Below, piece after piece: positions 34,801-44,391 of a stretch of 64,000 bases of DNA (positions are counted from its first letter, which is position 1; every line of letters starts with the position of its first letter). This DNA comes from an uncultured Rhodospirillales bacterium (GTDB lineage Bacteria > Pseudomonadota > Alphaproteobacteria > CACIAM-22H2). The notes beneath the pieces are model-generated. The model ran no database searches. It was not told where the DNA came from and was given only the letters and a program-made list of their open reading frames with translations. Location of the stretch: NCBI GenBank assembly GCA_937926175.1, contig CALANV010000004.1, positions 1 through 64,000 of the forward strand, read 5' to 3'. The position numbers were made by a program, and so were the translations under genes.

Positions 34801-35636
34801 GGCTTCGGCCCCGCGGGCATGCGCCGGGCGCGACGGCGCTGGATGATGGTCGTTGCGGCAAGACAGCCGCCGACGACCAGAAACGAGAATGCGGTCGTGA
34901 CCGTGCCGAGTGCGTAGAGGGCCGGCGATGTGATATTGGTCGTCATGCCGTAGATCTCGAGCGGCAGCGTGTTCCGCGTGCCCACCGCCAGCAGCGAGCG
35001 CGCGAACTCGTCATAAGACAAGGTGAAGCCGAACAGGCCGACGCCGACCAGGCTGGGCGCCACGATCGGGAGCACGACATGGCGGATGGTCTGCCAAGGC
35101 GTGGCGCCGAGATCCCGCGCCGCCTCCTCGTAGGACTTGTTGAAGCGGTTGAAGACCGCGAACATGATCAGGAGGCCGAAGGGCAGCGTCCATGTGAGGT
35201 GCGCGCCCAGACCCGAGCTCCACCACGTGGTCTCGATATCAAGAATGCGGAACAGAAGCCCCACGCCCAGGCTCACCAGGATCGACGGCACGATCAGGCT
35301 GGCAACGGCGAGATAGAAGATGAACGAGGCGCCGCGGAAGCGCTTTCGGAACGCAAGGCCCGCCGCGAAGGAGATCACGACGGTGAGCGCCATGACGATC
35401 AGGCCAAGCTTGAACGAGCGCAGGAACGAGCCTTTGAAGTCGCCGACCCGTTGCTGCTCGAACAGGGCCTGGAACCAGTGCGTCGACCACCCGATCATTG
35501 GGAAGGTCAGGCCGCCATCGGGCCCCTGGAATGACAGAAGGACGATGGCGGAGAGCGGACCGTAGAGGAACAGCACGAACAGGACGAAGAACGTGCCGAG
35601 CGCGTAGAAGCTGGCCGGTCGCCGCTCTTCCCGCAC
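34797..35636 (-). CDS. ABC transporter permease (PotC-type) of the hyu operon
   Basis: A 279-residue inner-membrane protein with six predicted helices and the EAA loop YEEAARDLGATPWQTIRHVVLPIVAPS. It starts with GTG at 35636, one base after the stop of the preceding permease, and ends overlapping the racemase start. It is part of the second PotABCD-type importer. Confidence 0.93.
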   Translation of the reverse strand: MREERRPASFYALGTFFVLFVLFLYGPLSAIVLLSFQGPDGGLTFPMIGWSTHWFQALFEQQRVGDFKGSFLRSFKLGLIVMALTVVISFAAGLAFRKRFRGASFIFYLAVASLIVPSILVSLGVGLLFRILDIETTWWSSGLGAHLTWTLPFGLLIMFAVFNRFNKSYEEAARDLGATPWQTIRHVVLPIVAPSLVGVGLFGFTLSYDEFARSLLAVGTRNTLPLEIYGMTTNITSPALYALGTVTTAFSFLVVGGCLAATTIIQRRRARRMPAGPKP

Positions 35637-35637
35637 G

Positions 35638-36504
35638 TTACAGCTCCTTGCGGATGTCGACGATACGCATCATCGCCGCTACGATCAGAAGAACGACGGC
35701 GAGGAGAACGATCGCATTCGCAGCCGCGGCCGGATACTGGAGGTAGGCGAGCTGGTTCGCCATCATCAGACCGACCGACGTACTCTGCCCGCCGCTCATC
35801 AGGCGCACGGTGACGAAATCACCCATGACCAGCGTCACGACGAAAATGGAGCCGATGGCGATGCCGGGCTTCGACAGCGGCAAGACCACCTCGCGAACCA
35901 CGCGCCATCCGCTTGCGCCGCAATCGACCGCCGCCTCGATGAGCGAGCGGTCGATCCGCATCATGGAGTTGAAGATCGGCACCACCATGAACAGGGCATA
36001 GAGGTGGACATAGGCGAGCACGGTCGAGAATTCAGAGAAGAGCAGGAACTCCAGAGGCTCCCGAATCACGCCCATGGCGATGAGCGTACTGTTGAGAATG
36101 CCGTTACGACCGAGAAACGGAATCCACGAGATCATGCGGATGATGTTCGATGTCCAGAACGGAATCGTGCAGACGAGGAACAGCGTCATCTGCCATTTGA
36201 GCGTCCGCACGTGAAACGCCAGGAAATAGGCGACGGTGAACCCGACGACGAGCGTAACGGCCCACGTGATGGCGGCGAACCTGAGCGTACTCAGATAGGT
36301 CTTGTACGTGACCACGGACGAGAAGAGTTCCCAGTAGTTCCGGAAAGTGAAATCCGGAATAAGGGCGTACTCTGTGTAATCCCAGAAGCTGACGACTGCG
36401 ATCAGCGCGATGGGGAAGACCAGAAAGACACCAAGGACGGCGGCGAGCGGCGCCACTTGCAGATAGGGGGCGGCCGCCGCTACCCGGCTTCGGCCAACTC
36501 GCAT
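35638..36504 (-). CDS. ABC transporter permease (PotB-type) of the hyu operon
   Basis: A 288-residue inner-membrane protein with six predicted helices and the EAA loop LIEAAVDCGASGWRVVREVVLPLSKPG. ATG 36504 was chosen since the first helix (VAPLAAVLGVFLVFPIALIA) follows about 15 residues later; the frame is open further upstream. No strong ribosome-binding site is visible, so coupling to the binding-protein gene is likely. Confidence 0.9.
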   Translation of the reverse strand: MRVGRSRVAAAAPYLQVAPLAAVLGVFLVFPIALIAVVSFWDYTEYALIPDFTFRNYWELFSSVVTYKTYLSTLRFAAITWAVTLVVGFTVAYFLAFHVRTLKWQMTLFLVCTIPFWTSNIIRMISWIPFLGRNGILNSTLIAMGVIREPLEFLLFSEFSTVLAYVHLYALFMVVPIFNSMMRIDRSLIEAAVDCGASGWRVVREVVLPLSKPGIAIGSIFVVTLVMGDFVTVRLMSGGQSTSVGLMMANQLAYLQYPAAAANAIVLLAVVLLIVAAMMRIVDIRKEL

Positions 36505-36565
36505 TGAAAGAAGGTGGAGCCCGAGCCGGCCATGCGGCCAGCCCGGGTTCCGCTCCGCGGCTAGA

Positions 36566-37876
36566 TCAGGCTGCAATGAACTCGTTCCACTTCTGGACCA
36601 TGTAGCGGTTCTCGTCCATGACCGCATTCCAGCAGGCGACCGCCCCCATGCGCTGTTCGAAGGAGCCGCCGTCGCGTACCGCGCCGGGCTTTTCCATGAC
36701 CCGGCCGAACGGATCCTTGATCTCGCCCTTTGCGGGCTTTCCTTCCATCCAGAAACCCCACTCGTCTTCCGTCATGAACTTCTTCGCGGTCGAAAGCACC
36801 GCCGAGTAATAGCCCTGGCGGTTGAGGAAGGCGCCGACCCACCCGGACAGATACCAGTTGATGTATTCGTAGGCGGCATCCCGCTCGAGCCCGGTGAGCG
36901 CCCGGCTGAGTCCCAACCCGCCGGCCCAGGCGCGATAACCCTCCTTGAGGGGTACGTATTCGCAGGGCACGCCCTTGGCACGCACGGCGGCGACCGCCGG
37001 CGACCACATCGACTGGATGACCACTTCGCCCGAGGTCATTAGGTTCACGGATTCGTCGAAGGTTTTCCAGAAGGCGCGGAACTGGCCGGCCTTCTTCGCC
37101 TCGATCAGAATCTTGATGGTCTTGTCGATTTCCTCCCTCGTCATGTTGCCCTTGTCGCCGTACTTCACTTCGCCCATGGCCTCGCAGACCATGGCGGCAT
37201 CCATGATGCCGATGGAGGAGATGTTGAGGATGGAGGCCTTGCCCTTGAATTTCGGGTTCAGAAGTTCCTTCCACGAGTCGATCTTGCCGACAATGTCAGG
37301 GCGGATGCCGAGCGTATCGGCGTTGTAGATAGTCGGCACCAGCGTGAACCATTCCGTCGGTTCTTTCGCGAACTGCGTCGAATCCGGTCCAGTCAGGTAC
37401 GCCACCTTGATTGGCGCGGTGCCCTGGGTGCCGACCTTCTTTCCGGGTGCGATCTCTCCTTTGGTGAAGATCGGAACGATTTCGTCGAACAGCTTGATCT
37501 TGCGCGTGTCCATCGGCTGCAGATTGCCGCTGGGCACGATCTTGGGAAGCATCCAGTATTCGCAGTCGATGACGTCGAAGGAGCGCGGCTGGGTGATGGC
37601 GCGCTGCACCACGGCGTCCGAGTCGAGGGCTGCCATCTCGATCGTGATACCGAGGTCCTCTTTGGCTTTCGCGGCGATCTCGTTGATGTTCGACACGCCG
37701 GTGCCGAACTGACGCAACCTCACGTTCTTGATGTTCTGCGCCCAAATTGTGGGAAAGCCCCGGATCGCGCCGGATCCGGCGGCGAGTCCGATGGCCGCAG
37801 CCGAACCCCGAAGCAGATTTCGGCGGGAGATTCCGGCATTTCCGACGGCAGCATCGTGTTTATTGCGACGTGGCAT
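36566..37876 (-). CDS. ABC transporter substrate-binding protein (Tat-exported, PotD-like)
   Basis: A 436-residue periplasmic protein with a twin-arginine signal (GISRRNLLRGSAAAIGLAAG). The fold is of the type-2 periplasmic binding kind: VRLRQFGTGVSNINEI, SFDVIDCEYWMLPKIV, PTIYNADTLGIRPDIVGKIDSW, FKGKASILNISSIGIMDAAM, YEYINWYLSGW. It is longer than classical PotD. It supplies the importer encoded around it. Given hyuE, hyuA and hyuB downstream, the ligand may be a cyclic ureide or lactam (inference). Confidence 0.9.
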   Translation of the reverse strand: MPRRNKHDAAVGNAGISRRNLLRGSAAAIGLAAGSGAIRGFPTIWAQNIKNVRLRQFGTGVSNINEIAAKAKEDLGITIEMAALDSDAVVQRAITQPRSFDVIDCEYWMLPKIVPSGNLQPMDTRKIKLFDEIVPIFTKGEIAPGKKVGTQGTAPIKVAYLTGPDSTQFAKEPTEWFTLVPTIYNADTLGIRPDIVGKIDSWKELLNPKFKGKASILNISSIGIMDAAMVCEAMGEVKYGDKGNMTREEIDKTIKILIEAKKAGQFRAFWKTFDESVNLMTSGEVVIQSMWSPAVAAVRAKGVPCEYVPLKEGYRAWAGGLGLSRALTGLERDAAYEYINWYLSGWVGAFLNRQGYYSAVLSTAKKFMTEDEWGFWMEGKPAKGEIKDPFGRVMEKPGAVRDGGSFEQRMGAVACWNAVMDENRYMVQKWNEFIAA

Positions 37877-37902
37877 GTGAAGCTCCTGTTTCCCTTTGGT
37901 GG

Positions 37903-38982
37903 TTATGCAGCGTGGAGGAGGCGCGCATCCTTTGCGGCCCAGAACGCGGCGACCGCGTCGCCGATGCGCAGTTCCCCCTTGTCAAAGCGGTTTTCCGGCA
38001 GCGTGACGATGAAATCGTCGACGCCTTCGGCCTCGAGCCGGATCTGGAACGTCGCCCCGTGGTATTCGATGTTGGCGATCCGTCCGCGCAGAAGATTGAC
38101 GTCGGGGTCGGCACCGGCAGTGAGCCGGACCTTGTCGGTGCGTATGGCGAAAGCGACCTGGGCGCCGACCGGCGCCGTGCCGGGCACGTGAAACTCTCCC
38201 GCCTCGGAGTGCAGCACTGTCACGTCGTCGGTCTGCGCGACGACGCGACCGGTCACGACGTTGTGGCCGCCGATGAACCTGGCCACGAACGGAGAGCGCG
38301 GTGCTTCGAAAATCTCCCGGGCCGGGCCGTACTGCTGTACGCGACCACCCTCCATGACGACGACCATGTCGGACAGCGCGAGCGCTTCTTCCTGGGAATG
38401 CGTGACGTGGATGAAGGTGATTCCAAGCTTGGTCTGAAGGCGCTTCAGCTCTTCACGCATGGTGACGCGGAGGAAGGGGTCGAGCGCCGAAAGAGGTTCG
38501 TCCAGCAGCAGGACGTTCGGCTCCGTGACCAAGGCACGGGCCAGTGCGACACGTTGCTGCTGGCCGCCCGAAAGCTGGGAGGGAAGGCGGTCGGCATAGG
38601 CCTCCATGCGTACGAGTTGCAGCAGGTCATACGCACGTTTGCGCCGCTCGGTCTTGCCGACGCCCCGCATCTTGAGGCTGAATGCGACGTTGTCGAGCGC
38701 GCTCAGGTGCGGGAACAACGCGTAGTTCTGAAACATCATCGCCGTCCGCCGGCGGGACGGCGGCAGATCATTGACGATCTCGCGCCCGATCAGGATGTCG
38801 CCGTCGGACACAGTTTCGTGGCCGGCGATCATGCGCAACGTGGTCGTCTTTCCGCATCCGCTCGGCCCGAGAAGGCAGCAATAGGTCCCGCCCGGAATCC
38901 TCAGGCTGACGTTATCGACGGCGATCGTCGTTTCGTATCGTTTGGTGACTGCTGCAAGCTCTACGGTCCGTTCGTCCGCCAT
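37903..38982 (-). CDS. ABC transporter ATP-binding protein (PotA-type) of the hyu operon
   Basis: A 359-residue ATPase with Walker A GPSGCGKTTTLRM, Q-loop MMFQNYALFPHLS, signature LSGGQQQRVALARAL, Walker B LLLDEPLSALDPFLR, H-loop HVTHSQEEAL and a C-terminal TOBE domain. ATG 38982 is used; a GTG at 39000 would add six residues. It is the first gene of the minus-strand operon of ATPase, binding protein, two permeases, hyuE, hyuA and hyuB. Confidence 0.94.
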   Translation of the reverse strand: MADERTVELAAVTKRYETTIAVDNVSLRIPGGTYCCLLGPSGCGKTTTLRMIAGHETVSDGDILIGREIVNDLPPSRRRTAMMFQNYALFPHLSALDNVAFSLKMRGVGKTERRKRAYDLLQLVRMEAYADRLPSQLSGGQQQRVALARALVTEPNVLLLDEPLSALDPFLRVTMREELKRLQTKLGITFIHVTHSQEEALALSDMVVVMEGGRVQQYGPAREIFEAPRSPFVARFIGGHNVVTGRVVAQTDDVTVLHSEAGEFHVPGTAPVGAQVAFAIRTDKVRLTAGADPDVNLLRGRIANIEYHGATFQIRLEAEGVDDFIVTLPENRFDKGELRIGDAVAAFWAAKDARLLHAA

Positions 38983-39000
38983 GCTGCGATGCCCGCTCAC

Positions 39001-39763
39001 CGTACATGCGATGACGGAGGCAACTCAGCAAAGGTTGTGCCAATCAGCGCGAGGGCAAATCGCGGCCGCAGCACAAATAATGGCCGGGCGGTTGCTCTAG
39101 CGTCGGACGGGCCGCCCGTTTTTCGGGCGAGTTGCACGCTTGGTAGGACATGCGGTCTTACGCGTCGGTCCGATGGCGCCGGCGCCAATCCGCGCGGAAA
39201 GGGCGGGTACTGCCACGCACACGGATAGGCCTGCCTGTCGAGGCAGCAATTTCCCCGAACGGGCATCGCGCGACCCCCTGGAAGGGACCATGTCGCAAGC
39301 CGATACGCGCCCGGAGAACGAATTCGCGACAACACGAGCTGATGCCGACGCCGAAGTATGACCGAATAGAGATTAAGATTCGGGCGCTGGCATCAGTTTT
39401 GCTGCGTCCCTGTATCCAGAACCGTCGTCTCCGGATATGCGCGAGGCGTGGGAGCACATGCCTTTTCTCATGAGAGGCGCACGTATGCACGTGCACTCGA
39501 CATGGTGGAGCGCGTGCAGGTTATCGCGGCACGGTGACGTTTTTTCGGCTTACCTGTCCAAGATTTCCGGTGGCTTGCGACGGCTTGCTGTGATCGCCTT
39601 GATGCGTTCCCGCCGACCGGCATTGGCCTTGCCGGGGAACCGATCATGACCTGCGATGCGATGATGCGAACCGAGATTGCGGCAGCGACTTCCACGATCG
39701 CTGCACCGCCGTCGCGCGAAGCAGCGTCGTCACATGTCCATGCGTTCTTGCGGGAGGTCTGAA
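39001..39763. other. intergenic region between the hyu operon and the allA-like gene
   Basis: About 760 bases between divergent operons with no convincing gene. A perfect inverted repeat GCACGT-ATGC-ACGTGC lies at 39479-39494, and a 23-codon frame starting at 39290 (MSQADTRPEN) has a purine-rich site before it but no recognisable homology. The region presumably holds the promoters of both operons. Confidence 0.4.
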
Positions 39764-40327
39764 TTGCTTCGGACGATCCCTTTGCAAAATCTCACGTCCG
39801 ATGCGTTCCGGCCGTTCGGGACGCTGGTTGCGGTCCCCGACGGCGCGCCTTCCATGGCATCCGAGTTCAACGCGAGCTGGCGCCTGCCGTTCGCCTGCAG
39901 CGGTGCTGAGGAGATTGCCATCATACGATTTCCCTACAGGCCGATCCGCTTCAGCCTTTTCGAACGCCATCACCACGTTACGCAGACCTATGTTGCGCTG
40001 TCCGGACAGCCTTCGGTCTTCGTGGTGGCCGCGCCGACGCCCCGGCGCGATGCTCCGGACCCGGATTCGGTAACCGCCTTCCTGTTCAAGCCGGGCGATG
40101 CCGTGATCCTCAAAAGAGGAACCTGGCATACGCTCGGTCGCTTCCCGATCGCGTCCGAAGAGAGCACGGCGCTGATGATCACCGAACGGGAGACGACGGA
40201 AGACCTGATACACGCCACGGCCTTGAGCCGTCGTGCGCAGCGAAGCGACCTCGTCGATTTGAAAGCGGTCATCGGAATGGAGTTCGGCGTTACACTCGCC
40301 GTGGAGGACGCGAGCAGGGTGTCCTAG
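39764..40327 (+). CDS. ureidoglycolate lyase (AllA)-like protein
   Basis: A 187-residue cupin-like protein. The TTG start at 39764 follows GGGAGG by 6 bases and opens with LRTIPLQNLTSDAFRPFGTLV, the AllA N-terminus. Other AllA features are FERHHHVTQTYVALSGQPSVFVVAAP, FKPGDAVILKRGTWHTLGRFP and a late acidic segment. AllA splits ureidoglycolate into glyoxylate and urea, the last step of allantoin breakdown. Its place before an N-carbamoyl amidase suggests it may act on a related carbamoyl compound. The gap to the next gene is 34 bases. Confidence 0.78.
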   Translation: MLRTIPLQNLTSDAFRPFGTLVAVPDGAPSMASEFNASWRLPFACSGAEEIAIIRFPYRPIRFSLFERHHHVTQTYVALSGQPSVFVVAAPTPRRDAPDPDSVTAFLFKPGDAVILKRGTWHTLGRFPIASEESTALMITERETTEDLIHATALSRRAQRSDLVDLKAVIGMEFGVTLAVEDASRVS

Positions 40328-40361
40328 TGGCGCCCTGCGCGGCAAAGGAGACGGAGACCGA

Positions 40362-41296
40362 ATGGCCAGAATCGTAACTGTCGGCGCCGCGCAGCTCGGG
40401 CCCATTGCCCGGAGCGACAGCCGTCGCGCCGTGGTCAAGCGGCTGCTGGCGCTTCTGCGCGAAGCCCATTCCATGCGCTGCGACGTCGTGGTCTTTCCGG
40501 AGCTGGCGCTGACCACCTTCTTTCCGCGCTGGTACATGGAGGACCAGGCGGAGATCGACAGCTTCTTCGAGAAGGAGATGCCCGGACCGGAAACCCGCCC
40601 TCTGTTCGAGGAGGCGGCCCGGCTCGGTACCGGCTTCTATCTCGGTTACGCCGAACTTGCGGTCGAGAACGGCGTGACACACCGCTACAACACCTCGATT
40701 CTGGTCGACAAGAGCGGCCGATTGGTCGGCAAGTACCGAAAAATTCATCTGCCCGGACATGCCGAATACGAGCCCTGGCGCCGCTTCCAGCATCTCGAGA
40801 AACGATATTTCGAGGTCGGCAATCTCGGTTGGGGCGTCTGGCGGGCTTTCGGCGGCCTCATGGGCATGTGCATCTGCAACGACCGCCGCTGGCCCGAAAC
40901 CTACCGCGTCATGGGCTTGCAAGGCGCCGAAATGATCATGTTGGGCTACAACACGCCCGGCACAACCCGCCCGCGCCTGAGCACGATCTGCTGTCGAACT
41001 TCCACAACCACCTCGTGATGCAGGCGGGAGCCTATCAGAACGGGACCTGGGTGGTGGGCGTGGCCAAGGCCGGACTGGAGGAGGGATGCGAGTTGATCGG
41101 CAACAGCGCCATCATCGCGCCCTCGGGCGAGATCGTTGCGGCCTGTTCCACGCTCGGCGACGAACTTGCCGTGGCCCGGTGCGATCTCGATTTGTGCCTG
41201 TCCTACAAGACCACCGTCTTCAATTTCGCCAAGCACCGGCGTCCGGAGCATTATCGCATGATCTGTGAGCGCACGGGCGCCATACCGCCCGATTAG
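40362..41296 (+). pseudogene. hyuC: N-carbamoyl-D-amino-acid hydrolase, split by a frameshift
   Basis: A nitrilase-superfamily enzyme that releases D-amino acid, CO2 and ammonia from N-carbamoyl-D-amino acids. The catalytic residues sit at the canonical positions: E47 (FPELALTTFFPRW), K127 (KYRKIHLPG), C172 (CICNDRRWPET). The frame from 40362 reads to GYNTPG near 40959, then goes out of register and stops at 41018. The next frame continues the family sequence (HNPPAPEHDLLSNFHNHL, MQAGAYQNGTWV, GNSAIIAPSGEIV) to 41296. One base appears missing near 40957-40961; restored, the protein would be about 311 residues, close to the usual 304. It is a real pseudogene or a sequencing error; all other family features are intact. 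Confidence 0.88.
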
Positions 41297-41561
41297 GATG
41301 ACGCGTCAGACCGTTTTTCCGGTGCGAAGCAAAACGATCCCGTTTGACGGCGACCCTGAACCGGTCAGGATGATCAGAACGTAGGCAGAAGCCGATCGCT
41401 TGCCCGCTCCGCCCCGTCGACGGAGACCATCGGCATGGCATGTGGCTTGCTATTGCAGGGGTCGTTGAACGGAAACGTATCCATTGCGCGCGGTGCAAGG
41501 ATTCCGGGCGGCGCGGACGTTCGCCTTGGGACGAGCCGTGGTTTGAATATCGGAAGGAACC

Positions 41562-42407
41562 ATGTTTTCGGACTTTCGAACGCGACCGATGACCGCCGCC
41601 GACATGACCCTGATCCTGGACTGGGCCGCGGCCGAGGGATGGAATCCGGGGCGGAACGATGGTGATTGCTTTCGCACCGTCGATCCGGACGGGTTCATCG
41701 TCGGCGAGCTCGATGGCGCTCCGGTCGCCTCGATCTCGGTCGTCAATTACGATGACCGTTTCGCCTTCCTCGGCTTTTACATCGTACGACCGGACATGCG
41801 TGGCCGCGGCTACGGCTGGCTTACATGGCAGGCTGGTTTGGCGCATGGCGGCGCCCGCAATATCGGCCTCGACGGCGTGGTGGCGCAGCAGGACAACTAT
41901 CGAAAGTCGGGGTTCACGCTGGCCTACCGCAACATCCGCTTCGCCGGGCAGGCCGATGGCAGAGAGGCGCCGTCCAACCGACGGCTCGTGAATCTTGCCG
42001 ACGTTCCGTTCGACGAGCTGGCGGCCTATGACCGCTCGCTGTTCCCGGCCCCGCGCGCCGGCTTTCTCCGCGCCTGGGTCGGGCATCCGGCGCATGTCGC
42101 GCTCGGCCTGGTCGAATGTGATGCGCTCATCGGCTATGGCGTCCTTCGGCCGTGCCGGCAGGGCTACAAGATCGGTCCCCTCTTCGCAGACAGTGAAGAG
42201 GTGGCAAATATTCTGTTCGAAGCGCTGAGCGCACGGGCCGTTGGGCCGACCTATCTAGACGTGCCGGAAGTGAATCCGGCGGCCGTCGCCCTGGCCGAGC
42301 ACCACGGGATGACGCCGGTGTTCGAGACGGCCCGCATGTACACGGGCCCAGCACCGGCAATCGATCTCGCCCGCGTGTTCGGCGTCACCAGCTTCGAACT
42401 CGGGTGA
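41562..42407 (+). CDS. GNAT-family N-acetyltransferase with C-terminal acetyltransf_18-like domain
   Basis: A 281-residue protein. The N-terminal GNAT domain (about 1-130) has FAFLGFYIVRPDMRGRGYGWLTWQAGLAH, where R-G-R-G-Y-G is the acetyl-CoA pyrophosphate loop. The second half (about 140-275) matches the domain often paired with it in amino-group acetyltransferases: LFPAPRAGFLRAWV, then IGYGVLRPCRQGYKIGPLFAD. The start ATG follows GGAAGGAA. The acetylated substrate is unknown. It stands alone downstream of the carbamoylase. Confidence 0.88.
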   Translation: MFSDFRTRPMTAADMTLILDWAAAEGWNPGRNDGDCFRTVDPDGFIVGELDGAPVASISVVNYDDRFAFLGFYIVRPDMRGRGYGWLTWQAGLAHGGARNIGLDGVVAQQDNYRKSGFTLAYRNIRFAGQADGREAPSNRRLVNLADVPFDELAAYDRSLFPAPRAGFLRAWVGHPAHVALGLVECDALIGYGVLRPCRQGYKIGPLFADSEEVANILFEALSARAVGPTYLDVPEVNPAAVALAEHHGMTPVFETARMYTGPAPAIDLARVFGVTSFELG

Positions 42408-42565
42408 GGCGGAGCCCAGGTCTGGCCATCCCAGCCCGAAAGCCCGTCAGGGAAGACCTTGCCGTTGCCGTGTGGCGAAGCCCGAGTAGGACACGCCGGG
42501 CGACGTGCGCCGCATGCCGGATTTCGGCGACATGACATGGGCCGCTCTCGAATCACGAGACGGGC

Positions 42566-43789
42566 CTAAGGCGAATCAGTGCGCCAGCTCATCGGATCAG
42601 CGCCCATGCGCTCGCCCATGTCCGCAAGCGCGTTCATGACTTCCTTGTCGAACACATCGGGTTTGGGCGGTGTCCAGTCATCCGGGACGGCGATGTAGCG
42701 CACCTTGACTTCGTTGCCGTACTGGTAACGTGTAAGCGCTGACAAGGCGAAGAGGTGGCGCAGTGCGTTGATCGTGGCGCTGCGGCTTGCCGTGTCCAGG
42801 CTCCGCGGCACGACGGACTTCCACGTCGGCTGCACGACTTCGGGCGGCGGACGGAGCTGGTTGTTGAAGATGACCCAGTACCGCGTTCTGGGCATGGGCG
42901 TACCCGGGTACAGGCGTCGCCAAGCCGCATTTGCGTTCTCGACCCCTGTCGAGCGGCCGCCATAGAGAATGTTTCCGGTCAATGCGCCGTCGACATACAG
43001 ATTGCCGTCGATCATGCGTGGCGGAAACGCGCCCGGTATGGCGGAGGAGGCGAGAAGGATGTCATGAACGCGGTCCTTCTCGCCCGTCTCGAGCGCGTGC
43101 CTTGCTTCAGCCACCAGATCCCAGGCGCGCATCTCGCCGAAGTCGAGGTTCGACGTATTCACGGCCAGGAGCCGGCCGTCCTTGTCCGCCTCGACGATCC
43201 GCCGCAGCATGGTGTCGTCGAGCGCCTTGTGGATGTCCTGCTCCAGGCCGGGAATGTCGCCGTACGACGCGCCGCCCGTGATGAACGAGAGGATGTTGCG
43301 CGGCTGGAACCAGTCTTTCCGCGGATTGCGGTAGAGTTCCACCACATGGTCGATCGACTGCGCGTCGCCAAGGAAGGCGAACGGCGCGATCAGCGCGCCC
43401 GTGCTAACGCCCGTCACTGCATCGAATTGCGGGCGCGCCATCGGTCCGGACACGCGACCCCATCCCTTGAGGACACCGGCACCGAACGCACCCCAATCGC
43501 CGCCGCCCGAAATGACCAGCAGGTCGATGATCGGTTCGGGGCCGCGTCCCGCTTCATAGGCGTCGTAGTTTTCCTTGACTCGTGCGATACCGCGGAGCGC
43601 CACGTCGCGCCGGAACGCGGCGAACGCTGCCTCGCCCGATTCTCGCGCTTCGATCAGCTCGGTTTGTGAACGCGACGGCCGCGGCAGTTCGTCGCTCGTG
43701 CAGCCCGTCATGGTCACAGCAACTGCTGCGGCGAGAGAGGCCAGCGGGCGGGCAATTCCACTCCTGATCGAGCTTGCGTGAACGCGCAT
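42566..43789 (-). CDS. patatin-like phospholipase, predicted lipoprotein
   Basis: A 407-residue protein. The N-terminus carries a lipoprotein signal (AAAVAVTMTGC lipobox), so it is probably membrane-anchored. The patatin domain (about 85-330) has an oxyanion-like glycine run in VISGGGDWGAFGAGVL, the nucleophile elbow GVSTG, and the catalytic Asp in DGALTGN. Patatins hydrolyse acyl lipids with a Ser-Asp dyad. The serine in G-V-S-T-G and the Asp are both present. The physiological substrate is unknown. ATG 43789 gives the shortest signal peptide; another start six codons upstream is possible. Confidence 0.88.
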   Translation of the reverse strand: MRVHASSIRSGIARPLASLAAAVAVTMTGCTSDELPRPSRSQTELIEARESGEAAFAAFRRDVALRGIARVKENYDAYEAGRGPEPIIDLLVISGGGDWGAFGAGVLKGWGRVSGPMARPQFDAVTGVSTGALIAPFAFLGDAQSIDHVVELYRNPRKDWFQPRNILSFITGGASYGDIPGLEQDIHKALDDTMLRRIVEADKDGRLLAVNTSNLDFGEMRAWDLVAEARHALETGEKDRVHDILLASSAIPGAFPPRMIDGNLYVDGALTGNILYGGRSTGVENANAAWRRLYPGTPMPRTRYWVIFNNQLRPPPEVVQPTWKSVVPRSLDTASRSATINALRHLFALSALTRYQYGNEVKVRYIAVPDDWTPPKPDVFDKEVMNALADMGERMGADPMSWRTDSP

Positions 43790-44391
43790 GGCGTCCCTTC
43801 CCGGCAAGAGGCGCAGCCGCTCTCATGAAATGCTAAGTCCCAGCGACCATGTCCGTAAAGGGCAGCAGTGAAGCCGCGATGCCGAACCGTACGACGATAT
43901 CGCCGAGCTTGCTGCCATCGCATTTGCCGACCGAAACGCTTGGCGCCCGTGCCGAGGACGTTATCGCCGAAATGAGAAGGACGGTGTACCGAACGAGGAG
44001 ATGATCCAACGACGTTCGGTGCACTACAGTTATCACCATCGTCGTCGTCGATTCTGCTCACTTCGAGCCGTTTCGGGTCGAATGCGTCCCGGCGGGGCCT
44101 GAAACACAGATCGTACACGGCGTCCGCGATTTGGCGTCCGGCTTTATCCCCGGATGACGGCGCCTCCCGGTATCGAGTTCAGCTACCGGACAGGACAGCG
44201 CATGGACGCCCGTTACACGACTTTCGACGATGGTTCCCGAGGGGTGGGAGAGTAATGCCGTCGACGTGAGCGGCGATGACCACGCGTTCCGCTCCAGCGT
44301 CTCGGCGGGCGCCTCCGGCATCTTCCTGCCAGGCGCGCATGAGTGATCGGGAACGAGATAGCGATCGCGGTGGGAAATCAGGAGAGCAGAG
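43790..44391. other. intergenic region between divergent patatin and glycosidase genes
   Basis: About 600 bases without a convincing gene. A short open segment ending at 44345 (SNAVDVSGDDHAFRSSVSAG near 44242-44301) has a protein-like composition but no start or family, and could be decayed coding sequence. Confidence 0.35.
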
